DNA from: Paracoccaceae bacterium
Lineage (GTDB): Bacteria > Pseudomonadota > Alphaproteobacteria > Rhodobacterales > Rhodobacteraceae
DNA length: 37,498 nucleotides
Direction of reading: 5' to 3'
NCBI GenBank assembly: GCA_017852835.1
Contig: JAFMKS010000019.1
Coordinates: 1-37,498 of the forward strand
Shown here piece after piece: positions 25,530-34,148 of the stretch. The notes beneath the pieces were generated by a model. It was given only the letters and a program-made list of their open reading frames with translations, was not told the origin of the DNA and did no database searches. The position numbers and the translations under genes are program-made. Numbering within the stretch: the first letter of the stretch is position 1; each line of letters opens with the position of its first letter.

Positions 25530-26528
25530 ATGTCTATGCCCCATCCTATGTGCGAAGCTTGGCGCGGGCCTGTCTTGGAAAATGTGCATTTGGGTCATGC
25601 CGTTGTATGTGATGCAACTGGCGATATTGTGCAGGCTTGGGGTGATCCCAATGCGGTGATGCTGCCACGTTCCTCTTGCAAGATGATCCAAGCCTTGCCG
25701 CTGATCACCTCGGGTGCGGCGGGGGCGTTTGGGCTGCGGCAGGATCAATTGGCCTTGGCATGTGCGTCCCACAATGGGGCGACAATCCACACGCACCGTG
25801 TACGGGCGTGGTTAACTGATCTGGGTTTGGGGGATCATAATTTGCGCTGCGGTCCGCAGATGCCACGCGATGAAGAGGAACGCGCCAGTCTGCGCGCGCA
25901 GGACACAACCCCGTGTCAATGGCACAACAATTGTTCCGGGAAACATGCGGGATTTTTGACGCTGAATAAACATTTGGGGGGCGGTGCAGATTACCACCAA
26001 CCTGATCACCTTGTGCAACAAGCCTGTCTAACTGCGTTTGAGGATACAACGGGACAGGATACGCTGGGCTATGGAATTGACGGTTGTTCGGCGCCAAATT
26101 TTGCGACAACGGTTCATGGATTGGCGCGTGCGATGGCGTGGTTTGCATCTGCCGCAGATCGCAATGATGTGGCGTCCAATGCGGCATCGGACCTGGTGCA
26201 GGCGATGTGTGTCTATCCCGAATTGGTTGCGGGCGAAGGGCGGGCCTGTACCGAATTGATGCGCGCCATGGATGGCCGCGTCGCGATTAAAACGGGGGCG
26301 GATGCGGTTTTTGTCGCCATAATCCCCGAGCGCAAGATGGGCGTGGCCCTAAAAATTGCCGATGGCACGATGCGTGCGGCGGAATGTGCGATTGCACATA
26401 TTTTGACTGGTTTGGGTGTTCTGGACGCACATCATCCAGCTGCGCAAAAATATCGTACGCCTGACATCACGAATTGGAACGGCATCATCTGTGGGGGCGT
26501 GAAACCCGCAGACGGGTTTGTTGTATGA
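25530..26528 (+). CDS. Asparaginase, Rhizobium etli type (AnsA/ReAII family)
   Basis: 332 aa from the ATG at 25530, preceded by GGAGA at six bases; a GTG one codon earlier is in frame. Signature segments of this family are PRSSCKMIQALPL, CASHNG, NNCSGKHAG and GIDGCSAPNFA. These hold the serine/lysine and zinc-binding cysteine residues of the type described for R. etli asparaginase II, unrelated to the E. coli enzymes. It should hydrolyse L-asparagine to aspartate and ammonia in the cytoplasm. The stop overlaps rluE as ATGA. Confidence 0.9.
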   Translation: MSMPHPMCEAWRGPVLENVHLGHAVVCDATGDIVQAWGDPNAVMLPRSSCKMIQALPLITSGAAGAFGLRQDQLALACASHNGATIHTHRVRAWLTDLGLGDHNLRCGPQMPRDEEERASLRAQDTTPCQWHNNCSGKHAGFLTLNKHLGGGADYHQPDHLVQQACLTAFEDTTGQDTLGYGIDGCSAPNFATTVHGLARAMAWFASAADRNDVASNAASDLVQAMCVYPELVAGEGRACTELMRAMDGRVAIKTGADAVFVAIIPERKMGVALKIADGTMRAAECAIAHILTGLGVLDAHHPAAQKYRTPDITNWNGIICGGVKPADGFVV

Positions 26529-27067
26529 TCCTATTGTTCAACAAACCCTTCAATGTTCTGTCGCAGTTCACGGACAACAGTGTGGATGCGTCAAAGCGTC
26601 AGACCCTGTCTGATTTTATCGATATCCCCAAGGTCTATCCAGCGGGTCGACTGGATCGCGATAGTGAAGGGTTGTTGATCCTAACCGATAACGGACGTTT
26701 GCAGGCGCGGATTTCAAATCCCAAGCACAAGACACCCAAAACCTATTGGGCACAGGTTGAGGGCGCGCCGAGTGATCAGGATCTTGATCCCCTACGGCGC
26801 GGCATAACGCTGAAGGATGGAAAATGCCTGCCCGCCAAGGTTGAATTGATAGCGCCACCCGATTTGTGGGAACGCGATCCGCCTGTGCGCTATCGTAAAT
26901 CGGTTCTAGATACATGGATTTCCCTGACGATCACCGAAGGACGCAATCGTCAAGTGCGCCGAATGACGGCTGCGATTGGATTTCCAACGCTACGTTTGGT
27001 GCGTGCCGCGATCGGGAATTGGTCCATCCATGGTATTGATCACGGCACTTATAAGGTTATCGGTTAG
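26525..27067 (+). CDS. rluE: 23S rRNA pseudouridine synthase, RluE-type
   Basis: 180 aa from the ATG at 26525, overlapping the asparaginase stop by 4 bp (the open frame extends 17 codons further inside asparaginase). RsuA-family core without an S4 domain, hence RluE-like. The catalytic Asp is D44 in GRLDRDSEGL, with LTDNGRL and the C-terminal EGRNRQVRRM motif. In E. coli the RluE target is U2457 in 23S rRNA. The last 4 bp overlap the 3' end of the convergent SulP gene. Confidence 0.9.
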   Translation: MILLFNKPFNVLSQFTDNSVDASKRQTLSDFIDIPKVYPAGRLDRDSEGLLILTDNGRLQARISNPKHKTPKTYWAQVEGAPSDQDLDPLRRGITLKDGKCLPAKVELIAPPDLWERDPPVRYRKSVLDTWISLTITEGRNRQVRRMTAAIGFPTLRLVRAAIGNWSIHGIDHGTYKVIG

Positions 27068-28803
27068 ATTTGCTGAGGTTTCAGGGATTGAAATGCATCA
27101 AACTGGGATAGAAACACCTGACCTGTTAGATCATTTAGAAAATGACTGCATTTCAGGCGATCCATCACAGGGCCTTTTACCTCGGACAGATGCAACTTTA
27201 CGCCCAGATCCCGTAGGCGGTGGTTGATCGCCTCAAGGCTTTCAAGCGCCGACATGTCGATTTCATTCACCGCTGAGCACATAAGCACAACATGACGAAT
27301 GGGTTGCTCACATGCGATACGATCATAAACCATGTCCTGTAAAAATGCGGCATTTGCGAAATACAGGCTTTCGTCCACACGTAGGGTGACCAAGTTGGGA
27401 TAGGTTTCAACCTCATGACGGTTGATGTTGCGAAAATGTTCAGTGCCCGCAACTAACCCAACCTCTGCCACATGCGGTTTTGACGTTTTGTATAGGAACA
27501 GCCCGATTGAGAGCAAGACGCCTGCAGAGACGCCCGCCTCGACACCAAAACCCAAGGTTAGGACGATGGTGGCAAATACGGCGGCGAAATCCACTTTGGA
27601 ATAGGACCACGCATTTTTCAAAACCGAAAAATCAACCAAGGATAAAACGGCCACGATGATTGTTGCAGCCAATGTTGCTTTGGGTAAAAAGAACAACAGC
27701 GGTGTCAAAAGTAGGGCCGCAAATCCGATACCAATTGCGGTAAAGGCACCAGCGGCAGGCGTTTCCGCGCCCGCATCAAAATTGACGACCGAACGGGCGA
27801 AGCCACCGGTTACAGGATATCCGCCAGAGACAGCTGATGCGATGTTGGATGCGCCCAAGCCGATCAATTCCTGATCTGGTGCGATACGTTGGCGCTTTTT
27901 TGCGGCAAGGGTGGAAGCCACCGAAACAGATTCAACAAATCCAATCAAGGATATCAAGACGCCAGACATCAACAACTGACCCCAGAGTGCTGGTGAAAAA
28001 CTGGGCGTTGTGAGGGGGGGCAAACCCATGGGAACGGTTCCTACAATTTTGACCCCGTGTGACGACAGATCGAAGAGAAAGGTGATCAGTGTTGTCACAA
28101 CAACCGCCCCAACTGGACCAGCCTTGGCCAAAATATCGGCCGTGCGTGGGGCAAGCCCCATATTCAACAGCGCTGGTTTCAATCCTTTTCTGACCCAAAA
28201 AAGAAAGGCCAAGGTGCTGGCCCCCAATCCTAAGGTGATGGGATTGATCATATCACGGTGATCGACCAGTGAAAAAATCAATTCGACCAAGGTGTGCCCA
28301 TGCGCATCAACGCCCAAAATATGTTTTAGCTGACTGGCGGCGATCAGTAGTCCAGACGCCGTGATGAACCCCGCAATCACGGGGTGGGATAAAAAATTCG
28401 CCAAAAATCCCAGTCGCAAAACGCCCATGGCAATTAGGATGACCCCCGAAATAAAAGCCAGTGTAACAGCAGCCAGAGCGATATCAGAGGGTGATGTAAG
28501 GCCAAGGTTTCCAATCGCCGCTGCGGTCATGAGTGATACAACCGCAACTGGTCCAACCGCCAAGGCCCGCGATGTCCCAAAAATCGCATATGCCACCAAA
28601 GGTAAGATGGATGCATATAGGCCCATTTCGGCAGGAAGGCCCGCCAACAATGCATAAGCCAGCGATTGTGGGATCAGCATGATTGTGACGATAATCGCAG
28701 CAACCGCATCTGATGTGAATGAGTTTGAATTATAGACAGAGGCCCATTCAAGCATTGGAACATACTGCTTGATCCGGCCATACATAGATGATGGCATCTT
28801 CAT
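27064..28803 (-). CDS. SulP-family anion transporter with STAS domain
   Basis: About 579 aa from the ATG at 28803; I prefer it over the frame start at 28872, which lies inside the upstream gene. The SLC26/SulP membrane domain begins with IMLIPQSLAYALLAGLPAE, the family signature, and has about 12-14 helices. Residues after about 430 form a cytoplasmic STAS domain (CSAVNEIDMSALESLEAI). The transported anion could be sulfate, bicarbonate or another; the linked DUF442 gene and operator-like site favour sulfur metabolism (inference). It is 17 bp downstream of the DUF442 gene. Confidence 0.9.
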   Translation of the reverse strand: MKMPSSMYGRIKQYVPMLEWASVYNSNSFTSDAVAAIIVTIMLIPQSLAYALLAGLPAEMGLYASILPLVAYAIFGTSRALAVGPVAVVSLMTAAAIGNLGLTSPSDIALAAVTLAFISGVILIAMGVLRLGFLANFLSHPVIAGFITASGLLIAASQLKHILGVDAHGHTLVELIFSLVDHRDMINPITLGLGASTLAFLFWVRKGLKPALLNMGLAPRTADILAKAGPVGAVVVTTLITFLFDLSSHGVKIVGTVPMGLPPLTTPSFSPALWGQLLMSGVLISLIGFVESVSVASTLAAKKRQRIAPDQELIGLGASNIASAVSGGYPVTGGFARSVVNFDAGAETPAAGAFTAIGIGFAALLLTPLLFFLPKATLAATIIVAVLSLVDFSVLKNAWSYSKVDFAAVFATIVLTLGFGVEAGVSAGVLLSIGLFLYKTSKPHVAEVGLVAGTEHFRNINRHEVETYPNLVTLRVDESLYFANAAFLQDMVYDRIACEQPIRHVVLMCSAVNEIDMSALESLEAINHRLRDLGVKLHLSEVKGPVMDRLKCSHFLNDLTGQVFLSQFDAFQSLKPQQI

Positions 28804-28820
28804 TGTGTTATTCCGATGCG

Positions 28821-29147
28821 TTAGCCGTTTGCGGCGTGAAACAGAATTGAGGAGCGATTTCCGCTGCGACAATAGGCAAAAATGGGTTTCGGCAATTCGG
28901 AAATGGCGTTGGCCATTTCCTTAATTTGCGTGGGCATTGGCATTGCCGTGATGGGGACATGCGCCGTTTTCAACCCTGCATCATGCGCGGCATTTGCGAT
29001 ATCATTGAATACAGGTTGCGTGGGTTCTTCGAAATCCGGTCGGTTGCAAATAATCGATTTAAAACCTGCATTGGCAATCTCGGTCACATCCGCGGCTGTG
29101 ATCTGAGGCGAAACAGAAAAATCCTGTGAAATTTGTGTAATGTGCAT
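28821..29147 (-). CDS. DUF442/TIGR01244-family phosphatase-like (rhodanese-like) protein
   Basis: 108 aa, the full family length. The active-site loop CRSGNRSS (93-100) has the C-x5-R arrangement of protein tyrosine phosphatases and rhodaneses (C93, R98); GFKSIICNRPDFEE near 28-41 is also characteristic. In other bacteria this domain is fused to or encoded with ETHE1-like persulfide dioxygenase in the sulfide-responsive blh/bigR operon (recalled). Here it stands alone ahead of SulP. A TAGGA ribosome binding site precedes the ATG at 29147. Likely role is in sulfide/persulfide handling (inference). Confidence 0.85.
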   Translation of the reverse strand: MHITQISQDFSVSPQITAADVTEIANAGFKSIICNRPDFEEPTQPVFNDIANAAHDAGLKTAHVPITAMPMPTQIKEMANAISELPKPIFAYCRSGNRSSILFHAANG

Positions 29148-29184
29148 GATTTGAATCCTAAATCGAGTCGTTGCTTAATTTTTA

Positions 29185-29202
29185 TATTCAAAAAATGGAA
29201 TA
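29185..29202. promoter_or_regulatory. Inverted repeat resembling a SqrR/BigR operator
   Basis: TATTC (29185-29189) and GAATA (29198-29202) are perfect 5-bp inverted arms around 8 bp, 38 bp upstream of the DUF442 start, in a very AT-rich stretch. The core ATTC-N8-GAAT fits the motif I recall for the sulfide-responsive ArsR-type repressor SqrR of Rhodobacter. The downstream gene family is a known target type. Confidence 0.5.
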
Positions 29203-29225
29203 AATAAAAGCCCAAAAGTTTTGGA

Positions 29226-29267
29226 CCAAGAAAATAGTGGGTATCAGCGCTATATTGCGCTGATACC
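29226..29267 (-). terminator. Intrinsic terminator overlapping the aminotransferase stop
   Basis: On the minus strand GGTATCAGCGC (29267-29257) pairs perfectly with GCGCTGATACC (29250-29240) around a 6-nt loop, followed by a T-rich stretch (TATTTTCTT). The 5' arm is coding (the last residues GISA), and the stop codon begins at 29252. Confidence 0.65.
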
Positions 29268-30602
29268 TTCGTCCAATGCCCGAAGAATTTGGTTCACCTC
29301 ATCCTCTGTAATCGTCAATGGTGGTGACATTAGGATATTGGGATAGCCAGGGCGGACCATTGCGCCCGCTTCGTAGATACGTTGATGAATATGTTTCAAG
29401 GTTGCCATATCAATTGGTGTTTTTGTTGCGCGATCTGACACCAGTTCCAGACCGTTCATCAATCCATGCCCGCCGCGCACGTCACCAATAATGTCATGTT
29501 TTTCGGCCAGTTTTAGAAGGCCTTGATACAGCTGATCCCCACGGGCAGCTGCATTGGTTTTTGTATCCAACCGCTGTGTTTCGTTCAGGCATGCCACAAC
29601 TGCGGCCGCCCCAACAGGATGCGCGGAATAGGTGTAGCCGTGGAAAATGCCGCCATCCCCACTGGTGTCGTTTTCGAAAACCTCGGCAACCTTATCGGAC
29701 ATTAGCGCCGCGCCAACGGGATAGTAGCCCGAGGTTATGCCCTTGGCCATTGACATCATATCAGGTTTCACACCCCAATGCCGTGCACCTGACCAATCGC
29801 CTGTGCGACCAAATCCCGTAATCACCTCATCTGAAATCATCAGAATGCCATGACGGTCACAAATATCGCGCATCAATCCCATAAAGATGGGATCAGGCAC
29901 GATAACCCCACCCGCACCTTGGATAGGTTCCATAATAAATGCAGCGATTGTATTGGCCCCTTGGAATGCAATTTCGTCCTCGAACGCGTTCGCGATGTTT
30001 TGGGCCAGCGTCGCAGGATCGGTTTCATTGAACGGATTACGATAGGTATAGGGACTTGGCAGATGGAAACACCCGGGCATCAAGGGTTCGTAATTGATCC
30101 GGAAACGGTTGTTTCCGTTGACAGAGGCTCCGCCAAAATGCGTCCCATGATACCCCTTTTTCAAAGAGATAAATTTTGTGCGGGTCGGCTCCCCACGCAG
30201 TCGGTGATACTGTCGCGCCAACCGCAGACATGTTTCCACTGAATCTGAACCGCCAGACGTGAAAAACACCCGTGCCATGCCATCGGCCTCAAACATTTCG
30301 CGCACCAGATAGGATGCCTCGATCGCGGGTGGGTTTGATGTGCCTGAGAATGCTGAATAATAGGGTAGGTCGTAAAGCTGTTTAGAAATCGCTTCTTTGA
30401 CGGCGTCATTTGAATAGCCCAGGTTCACACACCATAAACCGCCCACGGCATCGACAACGGTGTGTCCATCAATATCAGTGATGGAACTGTTCTGCGCACT
30501 CACAATGACTTTGGGTGGGTTTGCCAGGGAATCGGCAGGATGCCCCATGGGATGCCACATATGTTTGGCATTATTTTCCTTAGTAAAGTTATCGTCGCGC
30601 AT
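29250..30602 (-). CDS. Class III PLP-dependent aminotransferase (omega-aminotransferase type)
   Basis: 450 aa from the ATG at 30602 (the open frame runs 53 codons further upstream into the smpB leader). N-terminal [10 protein letters not shown] and the [13 protein letters not shown] block are typical of omega-amino acid:pyruvate aminotransferases. The cofactor sites are [10 protein letters not shown]258 in [13 protein letters not shown], and the PLP lysine K287 in SMAKGIT. Possible substrates include beta-alanine, taurine, putrescine or other primary amines; the sequence alone does not decide. AGGAG lies about 11 bases upstream. It is divergent from smpB. Confidence 0.88.
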   Translation of the reverse strand: MRDDNFTKENNAKHMWHPMGHPADSLANPPKVIVSAQNSSITDIDGHTVVDAVGGLWCVNLGYSNDAVKEAISKQLYDLPYYSAFSGTSNPPAIEASYLVREMFEADGMARVFFTSGGSDSVETCLRLARQYHRLRGEPTRTKFISLKKGYHGTHFGGASVNGNNRFRINYEPLMPGCFHLPSPYTYRNPFNETDPATLAQNIANAFEDEIAFQGANTIAAFIMEPIQGAGGVIVPDPIFMGLMRDICDRHGILMISDEVITGFGRTGDWSGARHWGVKPDMMSMAKGITSGYYPVGAALMSDKVAEVFENDTSGDGGIFHGYTYSAHPVGAAAVVACLNETQRLDTKTNAAARGDQLYQGLLKLAEKHDIIGDVRGGHGLMNGLELVSDRATKTPIDMATLKHIHQRIYEAGAMVRPGYPNILMSPPLTITEDEVNQILRALDEGISAI

Positions 30603-30742
30603 GGGCCAAATGCTCCTATCCTGAATTTGATCAAATTTTACGTGTGTTTTTGAAACTGTCCAGTGGAATAATGCATCGCCATGTGGAAGATTTTTCTGCG
30701 CCTCTAGACTTGATGAACAAGGGTCTATACATCCAAGCCACC

Positions 30743-31216
30743 ATGGCAAAGCAAAAGACAAATACGAATTACAAAGTCATCGCGGAAAATCGTCGCGCAC
30801 GGTTTGATTATGCGATTGAAAGTGATTTGGAATGCGGCATCGTTTTGATGGGATCCGAGGTTAAATCCCTGCGGAAAGGGTCGTCAAACATCGCCGAAAG
30901 CTATGCCGAAGTTGAAAATGGCGAACTATGGCTCGTCAATTCCTACATCGCACCCTATGAGCAGGCGAAAACATGGGGCCACGAGGAACGCCGCCGTCGC
31001 AAATTGATGGTGAATAAACGCGAACTTGCCAATCTATGGTCTGAAACCCAACGCAAGGGGATGACCATTGTGCCGCTTGTTATGTATTTCAACGATAAGG
31101 GCTATGTTAAGCTCAAGATTGGGATCGCCAAGGGTAAGAAAAACCACGACAAACGCGCCGACAGTGCAAAGCGCGATTGGAACGTGCAAAAGCAGCGTTT
31201 GTTGAAAAACGGATAG
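30743..31216 (+). CDS. smpB: SsrA-binding protein SmpB
   Basis: 157 aa from the ATG at 30743 ([20 protein letters not shown]), matching the usual length; an open frame extends 33 codons further upstream without support. Conserved blocks: [24 protein letters not shown], then [20 protein letters not shown], and the basic C-terminal tail [15 protein letters not shown] that inserts in the ribosomal mRNA channel. It binds tmRNA and enables trans-translation. The tmRNA gene itself is not in this window. Confidence 0.97.
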   Translation: MAKQKTNTNYKVIAENRRARFDYAIESDLECGIVLMGSEVKSLRKGSSNIAESYAEVENGELWLVNSYIAPYEQAKTWGHEERRRRKLMVNKRELANLWSETQRKGMTIVPLVMYFNDKGYVKLKIGIAKGKKNHDKRADSAKRDWNVQKQRLLKNG

Positions 31217-31297
31217 GGAAAACCACTCGGTCTTTCCCCTGACGTATTCCGCCTAACATTCATAATCATGACCCATTCCAATCAATAGGAGGGTGTC

Positions 31298-31588
31298 ATG
31301 GAAAGACTTATTCTTAATCTTGTCTCAGGGACTTTTGGTGGCAACGTTGTTGGGCGCTTAATTGGTAGCCTGAACCAAGGGACAATCATCAATTCAATCG
31401 CAGGGATTTTGGGCGGTGGTCTGGGTGGATCAATTTTGGGGATGCTTGGCGCACCCGACATGGCCGGAATGGCAGGTGATGCCGTTGGGATGGGCATTGG
31501 CGCGCTGCTGGGACAGGTGGCCAGCGGTGGCGGTGGTGGGGGTGTATTATTGGCGCTAGTGGGCTTTGTACGCTCAAAAATGGGATAA
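31298..31588 (+). CDS. Glycine-rich small protein, possible glycine-zipper membrane protein
   Basis: 96 aa with a textbook ribosome binding site AGGAGGG (31287-31293). Glycine is exceptionally abundant, with repeated G-x-x-x-G spacing (GTFGGNVVGRLIG, GGGLGGSILGMLG, GMGIGALLG) and a run of six glycines followed by a hydrophobic helix (VLLALVGFV) and RSKMG. This suggests packed membrane helices or self-assembly. I do not recognise a named family. It has its own spacing from smpB and is followed by a hairpin, so it is probably monocistronic. Confidence 0.75.
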   Translation: MERLILNLVSGTFGGNVVGRLIGSLNQGTIINSIAGILGGGLGGSILGMLGAPDMAGMAGDAVGMGIGALLGQVASGGGGGGVLLALVGFVRSKMG

Positions 31589-31610
31589 ACCACCTAAAAC
31601 GACGTTAAAA

Positions 31611-31634
31611 TGGGGCGGAACGTGGTTCGCCCCA
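31611..31634 (+). terminator. GC-rich hairpin after the glycine-rich gene
   Basis: TGGGGCG (31611-31617) pairs with CGCCCCA (31628-31634), extended by a G-T and an A-T pair, 22 bp after the stop. There is no T tract behind it, so it may be a weak or factor-assisted terminator. Confidence 0.4.
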
Positions 31635-31689
31635 CTTGCTTAACAGGTTCTTGGGATGTAGGCAGCCATATGAATATAGGGGGCTGAAC

Positions 31690-32544
31690 ATGCAAGACGA
31701 CCCAAAAACACTTGTTTCGACAGAATGGCTTCATGCGCATCTTAAGGATCCCGATCTGCGGATTTTGGATGGGTCCTATTATTTGCCGCAAATGGGCCGT
31801 GATCCACGTGCGGAATATGATGCCGCACATGTCCCTAACGCACGTTTTTTTGATATTGATGATGTTGCGGATCACGGATCTGATTTGCCGCATATGGTGC
31901 CGCCTGTTGAAAAATTCATGTCACGCATGCGCGCCATGGGCGTGGGGGACGGACACCAAGTTGTCGTCTATGACGGTATGGGGCTATTTTCAGCAGCCCG
32001 TGTTTGGTGGCTGTTCAAACTGATGGGGCAAAATAACATCGCGGTCCTTGATGGTGGTTTGCCAAAATGGCAGGCAGAGGGGCGCCCTGTCGAAGATTTG
32101 CCGCCCGTAATTCGTGACCGCCACATGACCGTGCGGCGCCAAAACCACATGGTCAAAGACGTGACACAGGTTTCGGCGGCCTCAAAGCTTGGGGATTATG
32201 AAATCATTGATGCGCGTTCGCCAGGCCGTTTCCGCGGAGAAGAGCCGGAACCACGCGCAGGATTGCGCCCAGGTCATATCCCCGGATCAAAAAACGTCTG
32301 TTTCAAGGACCTGTTGAACGCAGATCAAACAATGAAAAACCCTGTGGAAATTCGCCAGATTTTCGAAGCGGCTGGTGTTGATTTCAACAAACCCGCAATC
32401 ACAACCTGTGGATCAGGCGTGACCGCAGCTGTCCTAAGTTTGGGACTAGAGCGGATCGGAAAAACGGATCATTCACTTTATGATGGAAGCTGGTCAGAGT
32501 GGGGCATGTTCCCAACCGTACCAGTCGCAACTGGAGACGCGTAA
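31690..32544 (+). CDS. sseA: 3-mercaptopyruvate sulfurtransferase
   Basis: 284 aa from the ATG at 31690, preceded by GGGGG; the open frame extends 18 codons further upstream without support. Two rhodanese domains: N-terminal, inactive (about 8-135, VVVYDGMGLFSAARVWW), and C-terminal, catalytic, with C240 in the loop CGSGVTA that is diagnostic of mercaptopyruvate rather than thiosulfate sulfurtransferases. It transfers sulfur from 3-mercaptopyruvate to acceptors. The stop codon is directly followed by the ATG of the next aminotransferase, which could supply mercaptopyruvate by transaminating cysteine (inference). Confidence 0.93.
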   Translation: MQDDPKTLVSTEWLHAHLKDPDLRILDGSYYLPQMGRDPRAEYDAAHVPNARFFDIDDVADHGSDLPHMVPPVEKFMSRMRAMGVGDGHQVVVYDGMGLFSAARVWWLFKLMGQNNIAVLDGGLPKWQAEGRPVEDLPPVIRDRHMTVRRQNHMVKDVTQVSAASKLGDYEIIDARSPGRFRGEEPEPRAGLRPGHIPGSKNVCFKDLLNADQTMKNPVEIRQIFEAAGVDFNKPAITTCGSGVTAAVLSLGLERIGKTDHSLYDGSWSEWGMFPTVPVATGDA

Positions 32545-33729
32545 ATGTTTCAATCCTTAAAAGAGCAACCTGCTGATAAAATCCTTGCTTTGATGCAAAA
32601 GTACAAAGAAGACCCGAGAGATAGCAAAATCGATCTGGGTGTTGGCGTTTACAAAAACGCCGAAGGATTGACGCCAGTGATGCGCGCCGTAAAAACGGCC
32701 GAGCAGCAATTGTGGGAACGCGAAACAACGAAATCCTATGTTGGGTTGGTCGGTGATCCACAATTTTCAGATGTCATGGTTGATCTGGTTCTGTCAGATA
32801 GCGTTGCGCGTGGAAATGTTGCTGCTGCGGCAACACCGGGTGGTACGGGTGCCGTGCGTCAGGCCTTTGAATTGTTGAAAATGGCAAATCCAGATGTGCG
32901 TGTTTTCGTGTCTGATCCTACATGGCCAAATCACCTTTCGATCCTGAAATACTTGGATCTGCCCGTTGTGCCATACCGCTATTTCGACAGCGAAACACGC
33001 GGTGTCGATTTCGCGGGCATGATGGAAGATTTGGCAGACGCGCGTTCAGGTGACGTTATTTTGTTGCATGGTTGCTGTCACAACCCAACAGGTGCAAATT
33101 TGAACATGTCGCAATGGCAAGAGGTTGTTGATTTCCTGAACACATCAGGCGCAACTCCAATGATTGATATCGCCTACCAAGGATTTGGTGACGGATTACA
33201 AGAGGACGCGGCAGGCACGCGTTTGGTGGCATCCTCTGTTCCTGAAACAGTTATCGCTGCAAGTTGTTCGAAAAACTTTGGGATTTACCGTGAACGCACT
33301 GGCCTGTTGATGGTTGTGTCCCAAGACGCGACTGCCAAAGGATTGAACCAAAGCACGTTGGCGTTTTTGAACCGCCAAAACTTTTCCTTCCCGCCAGATC
33401 ATGGCGCGCGTTTGGTGACAATGGTGCTAAGCGATCCTGCCTTGCGGGCAGACTGGGCCGCGGAATTGGAAGAGGTGCGTTTGGGCATGTTGGACTTGCG
33501 CACGCAACTTGCCTCTGAACTACAGCGGTTGTCGGGTTCTGATCGCTTTGGGTTCCTTGCGCAGCACCGTGGCATGTTCTCACGTCTTGGGGCGTCGGCA
33601 GAGCATGTCGAAAAACTGCGCGCGGATCATGCGGTTTATATGGTTGGCGACAGTCGTATGAATATCGCAGGTCTAAACAGTGCAACTGTCCCTATCCTAG
33701 CGCAGGCGATTATCGACGCAGGTATTTAA
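32545..33729 (+). CDS. Aromatic/aspartate aminotransferase, class I (TyrB/AspC type)
   Basis: 394 aa, standard length. N-terminal LGVGVYKNAEGLTPVMRAV and SYVGLVGDPQF are typical of the AspC/TyrB subgroup. HNPTGANL is the cofactor-proximal Asn region, and K243 in SCSKNFGIYRERTG binds PLP. It interconverts aromatic amino acids or aspartate with their keto acids. It begins immediately after the sseA stop and is surely co-transcribed. By analogy with cysteine aminotransferase activity of this family, it may feed mercaptopyruvate to SseA. Confidence 0.93.
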   Translation: MFQSLKEQPADKILALMQKYKEDPRDSKIDLGVGVYKNAEGLTPVMRAVKTAEQQLWERETTKSYVGLVGDPQFSDVMVDLVLSDSVARGNVAAAATPGGTGAVRQAFELLKMANPDVRVFVSDPTWPNHLSILKYLDLPVVPYRYFDSETRGVDFAGMMEDLADARSGDVILLHGCCHNPTGANLNMSQWQEVVDFLNTSGATPMIDIAYQGFGDGLQEDAAGTRLVASSVPETVIAASCSKNFGIYRERTGLLMVVSQDATAKGLNQSTLAFLNRQNFSFPPDHGARLVTMVLSDPALRADWAAELEEVRLGMLDLRTQLASELQRLSGSDRFGFLAQHRGMFSRLGASAEHVEKLRADHAVYMVGDSRMNIAGLNSATVPILAQAIIDAGI

Positions 33730-34002
33730 GTTTTTTCCGCTCTGGCATCCAGCGGTGCCAGGGCGTCATCACCCAAGCCTATATTTCCCATTACACAAAC
33801 CTACAACAATACAGCTTCGTACCGTTACCTCGCGTAGCTACCGAATGAGGGCATGAAGCGATGGTTATTTTTAAGTTATCTAAACGTTCAGGCGAATTTG
33901 GGTTTTCTGGTAGATGCGTTGCGGATGTAGTTTTCGCACGTTTTTTACAATTGAGTTCGACAAAATCACTCTGACAAAGTGGTTTAAGTTATTTTTAGAT
34001 AA
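33730..34002. other. Non-coding gap between the aminotransferase and tRNA-Gln
   Basis: 273 bp with no credible gene. It contains a T run directly after the aminotransferase stop and a 6-bp hairpin CTGGCA/TGCCAG (33742-33761), but the T run precedes the hairpin, so it is not a standard plus-strand terminator. The rest is AT-rich and unremarkable. Confidence 0.5.
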
Positions 34003-34077
34003 TGGCTGGGATGGTAGGATTCGAACCTACGGTACACTGTACCAAAAACAGTTGCCTTACCACTTGGCTACATCCCA
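34003..34077 (-). tRNA. tRNA-Gln (anticodon UUG)
   Basis: On the minus strand the 75-nt sequence folds as a complete cloverleaf: acceptor TGGGATG/CATCCCA, D-arm GCC..GGC with AAGTGGTAA loop, anticodon stem ACTGT/ACAGT with 7-nt loop TTTTGGT (anticodon TTG), T-arm containing GGTTCGAATCC, discriminator G and an encoded CCA. It reads CAA, and CAG by wobble. Confidence 0.96.
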
Positions 34078-34089
34078 GCAGTGGCGCGA

Positions 34090-34118
34090 TGTTTACGATG
34101 GACGCGCCCTGTGATCAA
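34090..34118 (-). promoter_or_regulatory. Candidate promoter of tRNA-Gln
   Basis: TTGATC (34118-34113) and TAAACA (34095-34090) on the minus strand are 17 bp apart. The predicted start point falls a few bases before the tRNA 5' end, as usual for tRNA genes. Confidence 0.5.
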
Positions 34119-34148
34119 GAGTGAATCGTCATTTTTTGAGTGCATTAA

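Noticed and set aside
27422-28657. Several plus-strand ORFs antisense to the SulP gene
   Set aside because: Low-complexity Lys/Pro/Ala-rich translations with no start signals; typical shadows of a GC-biased reading frame.
31216-31238. Hairpin GGGAAA/TTTCCC right after smpB
   Set aside because: Only 6 bp with an 11-nt loop and no T tract; too weak to call.
31282-31593. Proline-rich minus-strand ORF
   Set aside because: It is the antisense shadow of the glycine-rich gene (Gly codons read as Pro/Ala); the plus-strand gene has the strong ribosome binding site.
33742-33761. Hairpin CTGGCA/TGCCAG after the aromatic aminotransferase
   Set aside because: The T run is before, not after, the stem on the plus strand, so it is not a standard intrinsic terminator.
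33914-34114. Plus-strand 66-codon ORF crossing the tRNA gene
   Set aside because: It runs antisense through tRNA-Gln and has no family resemblance.
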